A stretch of 7,476 bases of DNA from the NCBI GenBank assembly GCA_034666965.1, contig JAXDKT010000082.1, forward strand, positions 1 to 7,476. The letters run 5' to 3'. Below, one piece after another: positions 6,040 through 7,476 of this stretch. Every line of letters starts with the position of its first letter. Within the stretch, counting starts at the first letter, position 1. The notes under the pieces were generated by a model. That model was not told where the DNA came from. It was given only the letters and a program-made list of their open reading frames with translations, and ran no database searches. This DNA comes from Chersky-267 sp034666965 (lineage in GTDB: Bacteria; Chloroflexota; Limnocylindria; Limnocylindrales; CSP1-4). The position numbers and the translations under genes are program-made.

Positions 6040-7034
6040 CGGGTGTCGGGGCCGGTCAGGAAGCGCGCCAGGTCCTCACCCTGGAGCCCAGCACCCAGAC
6101 CGACCGCCAGGGCGATGCGCGCCTTCGGGGCGGTCAGCGTCCCGGCCAGCAGCGCCCCGGCCCGGACCCAGGTCGCGCCACCGCCCGGGAAGGCGTAGCC
6201 GGTTCCGGCCGCGCCCGACGGCGCTCGGGTGGACAGGACCACGGGGATCCCAGCGGCCATCGCCCGGGCCCCGGCCGCCAGCAGCTCGGGTGAGGTGTTC
6301 CCGGCTCCGGTCGCCGCGACGACGATCCCGGCCGGCCGCAGGGCCACCGCCGCGTCCAGGATCGCCGCATCCATGGCCACGGTGGCGGTGACGATCGGGA
6401 TCGGACCGCGCAGCTCCTCAACCGCGAGGACCGGTCGGCGCGGGGCTCGCGGTCGCTCGACGGCCACCCGCCCCTCGGTCACGCGTCCGACCCGGCCGAG
6501 ATTGAGGCTGCGGAACGAGTCCAGCGCGCTGGCGTGGGTCTTGGTGACGTCGTCGGCGGGCTCGATCGTGCCTGCCAGGCAGACCACCACCCCCGCACCA
6601 CGAAGCTCGGCCGATGCCGCAGCGGCGACGGCGTCGCGCAGGTTGGCCGGGCCGTCGTAGTCGGGCTGGCTGGCGTTGCGCATCGCACCGGTCACCACGA
6701 CCGGCTTGGGGGTGTCGACCACCAGATCGAGCAGGAAGCTCGACTCCTCGATGGTGTCGGTGCCCTGGACGATGACGACGCCATCGACGCTCGGGTCGGC
6801 CGTCAGCTCGCGCACGTCCGTCGCGACGTCCAGCAGCTCGGCGAAGGTCCAGTGGCTGGCGGGCTTGCGGCCGCGGTCGACGGCCACCACCTCGGCGATC
6901 CGGTCAAGGCCCGGCGTCCGGGCCAGGATGCCCGCCCCGTCGAGGGCGGGGACAGCGCCGCCGGCCGCCGGGTCCACGACCATGCTGATCGTTCCGCCGG
7001 TGAACACGACCCCGATCCGCTTCAGCGCTCCCAT
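6036..7034 (-). CDS. L-asparaginase, bacterial type I/II family
   Basis: A 332-residue asparaginase (PF00710) predicted to hydrolyse L-asparagine to aspartate and ammonia. The first catalytic motif is FTGGTIS (11-17), with Thr15 as the expected nucleophile. The second is QGTDTIEE (90-97), with Thr92 and Asp93, and Lys165 in DDVTKTHA completes the triad with Thr92 and Asp93. AMRNASQPDYDG (117-128) and LDSFRSLN are typical of the family, and the length matches it. No signal peptide precedes the domain, so it is probably cytoplasmic. I chose ATG 7034 because the family begins exactly here (MGALKRIGVVFTGGT) and GGAGGT lies 11 nt upstream. The same frame stays open to 7472, but that part is out-of-frame glycosyltransferase sequence. 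The gene overlaps the glycosyltransferase end by 13 nt and the amidohydrolase start by 4 nt. Related amidases such as glutaminase-asparaginases cannot be excluded. Confidence 0.93.
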   Translation of the reverse strand: MGALKRIGVVFTGGTISMVVDPAAGGAVPALDGAGILARTPGLDRIAEVVAVDRGRKPASHWTFAELLDVATDVRELTADPSVDGVVIVQGTDTIEESSFLLDLVVDTPKPVVVTGAMRNASQPDYDGPANLRDAVAAAASAELRGAGVVVCLAGTIEPADDVTKTHASALDSFRSLNLGRVGRVTEGRVAVERPRAPRRPVLAVEELRGPIPIVTATVAMDAAILDAAVALRPAGIVVAATGAGNTSPELLAAGARAMAAGIPVVLSTRAPSGAAGTGYAFPGGGATWVRAGALLAGTLTAPKARIALAVGLGAGLQGEDLARFLTGPDTR

Positions 7035-7476
7035 TCCGCGCGGCCACCTCCGACGTGGGCCATCTTGGCGTACCCGACGGGCCCCCGCCGCGTTGCCAGG
7101 CGCCACAGGGCGGCCGGGATCGCCCCCAGCCAGATGGCGCTGAAGAGCGCCACCCGAATGGAGCGGGCGACCCGCTCGGCGGGCGGCAGGGGCGCGCCGC
7201 TCGGCGTCGTCTCCCATCGAAGGCCGTCCCATGCCAGCGCCCCGCCGGCGGCCAGGTACGCCCCGCCGAGCGCCAGCGCCGGACCGACTGGGCGTCCGAC
7301 GAGCACGCCACCGATCGATCCGAGGATGACCGCCGGCACGGCAAGCTGCCCGGCGTACAGGGCGAAGTCGAGCCGGGCGGACGGCTCGAGCGCCGGGCTG
7401 GTCAGGACCGCGGGACCGTGCTCGAGCACGCGCCGAACACCGCCTTCGGCCCAGCGCAGGCGTTGCCGCCACAGGC
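7022..7476 (-). CDS. C-terminal part of a membrane glycosyltransferase family 2, 5' end cut by window edge
   Basis: Only the last 150 residues are in the window. Residues 2-8 from the edge read WRQRLRW, the QxxRW acceptor-binding motif of processive GT2 enzymes (cellulose, chitin or hyaluronan synthase-like), followed by AEGG. Three hydrophobic stretches follow at about 37-59, 63-82 and 106-127, as expected for the membrane helices after the catalytic domain. The tail YAKMAHVGG resembles the end of related glycosyltransferases. It presumably polymerises or transfers sugars at the cytoplasmic membrane; the product is unknown. A GTG at 7429 could be mistaken for the start, but the frame stays open beyond it and the QxxRW motif lies upstream. 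The stop overlaps the asparaginase start by 13 nt, which places the gene first in the visible operon. The catalytic D and DxD motifs would lie outside the window. Confidence 0.85.
   Translation of the reverse strand, partial: LWRQRLRWAEGGVRRVLEHGPAVLTSPALEPSARLDFALYAGQLAVPAVILGSIGGVLVGRPVGPALALGGAYLAAGGALAWDGLRWETTPSGAPLPPAERVARSIRVALFSAIWLGAIPAALWRLATRRGPVGYAKMAHVGGGRAEWER
7046..7051 (-). promoter_or_regulatory. Ribosome binding site of the asparaginase gene
   Basis: GGAGGT on the minus strand lies 11 nt before the ATG ending at 7034, inside the coding end of the glycosyltransferase. It supports the short asparaginase start. Confidence 0.5.

Noticed and set aside
7035..7472. N-terminal extension of the asparaginase frame (about 146 residues)
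   Set aside because: It is Arg/Ala-rich, has no domain, and overlaps out of frame the clearly coding C-terminus of the glycosyltransferase. The family starts at the ATG ending at 7034.

Overview
The window is a GC-rich, densely packed piece of an ordinary bacterial chromosome. The TGS-less threonyl-tRNA synthetase, the Pro/Ser-rich linker of the lipoprotein, the look of the RlmI-like methyltransferase and the frequent GTG starts fit Chloroflexota (Limnocylindria-like) or another high-GC lineage such as Actinomycetota. This placement is an inference from style; no marker here settles it.

Layout. Positions 1-1803, minus strand: a tRNA-Val(GAC) with encoded CCA, followed about 60 nt later by thrS, which runs off the left edge. 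A strong hairpin lies between them, and another hairpin sits directly before the mature tRNA 5' end. Positions 1804-1992: a divergent intergenic region with a candidate tRNA promoter and a long leader hairpin for the next gene. Positions 1993-2514, plus strand: a small exported lipoprotein of the COG4315/PF03640 'secreted repeat' type. Positions 2515-2642: three consecutive hairpins. Positions 2643-4321, plus strand: two RNA-modification-type methyltransferases that overlap by 4 nt, first an RlmI-like class I enzyme and then a SpoU/TrmH enzyme. Positions 4322-4386: a short convergent intergenic region with a hairpin. Positions 4387-7476, minus strand, in transcription order: the C-terminal end of a membrane glycosyltransferase 2 (running off the right edge), an L-asparaginase, and a YtcJ-type amidohydrolase. 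These three overlap at both junctions and look like one operon.

Functional reading. The left half is translation-related (tRNA, aminoacyl-tRNA synthetase, two probable RNA methyltransferases) with an unrelated lipoprotein inserted. The right half pairs two amide/C-N hydrolases behind a membrane glycosyltransferase. I see no mobile element, CRISPR array, phage gene or toxin-antitoxin pair, and no clear sign of an undescribed system. The points most worth checking are the RNA hairpins at gene borders and the asparaginase-amidohydrolase coupling. thrS and the glycosyltransferase are real genes that are easily missed because both run off the window edges.
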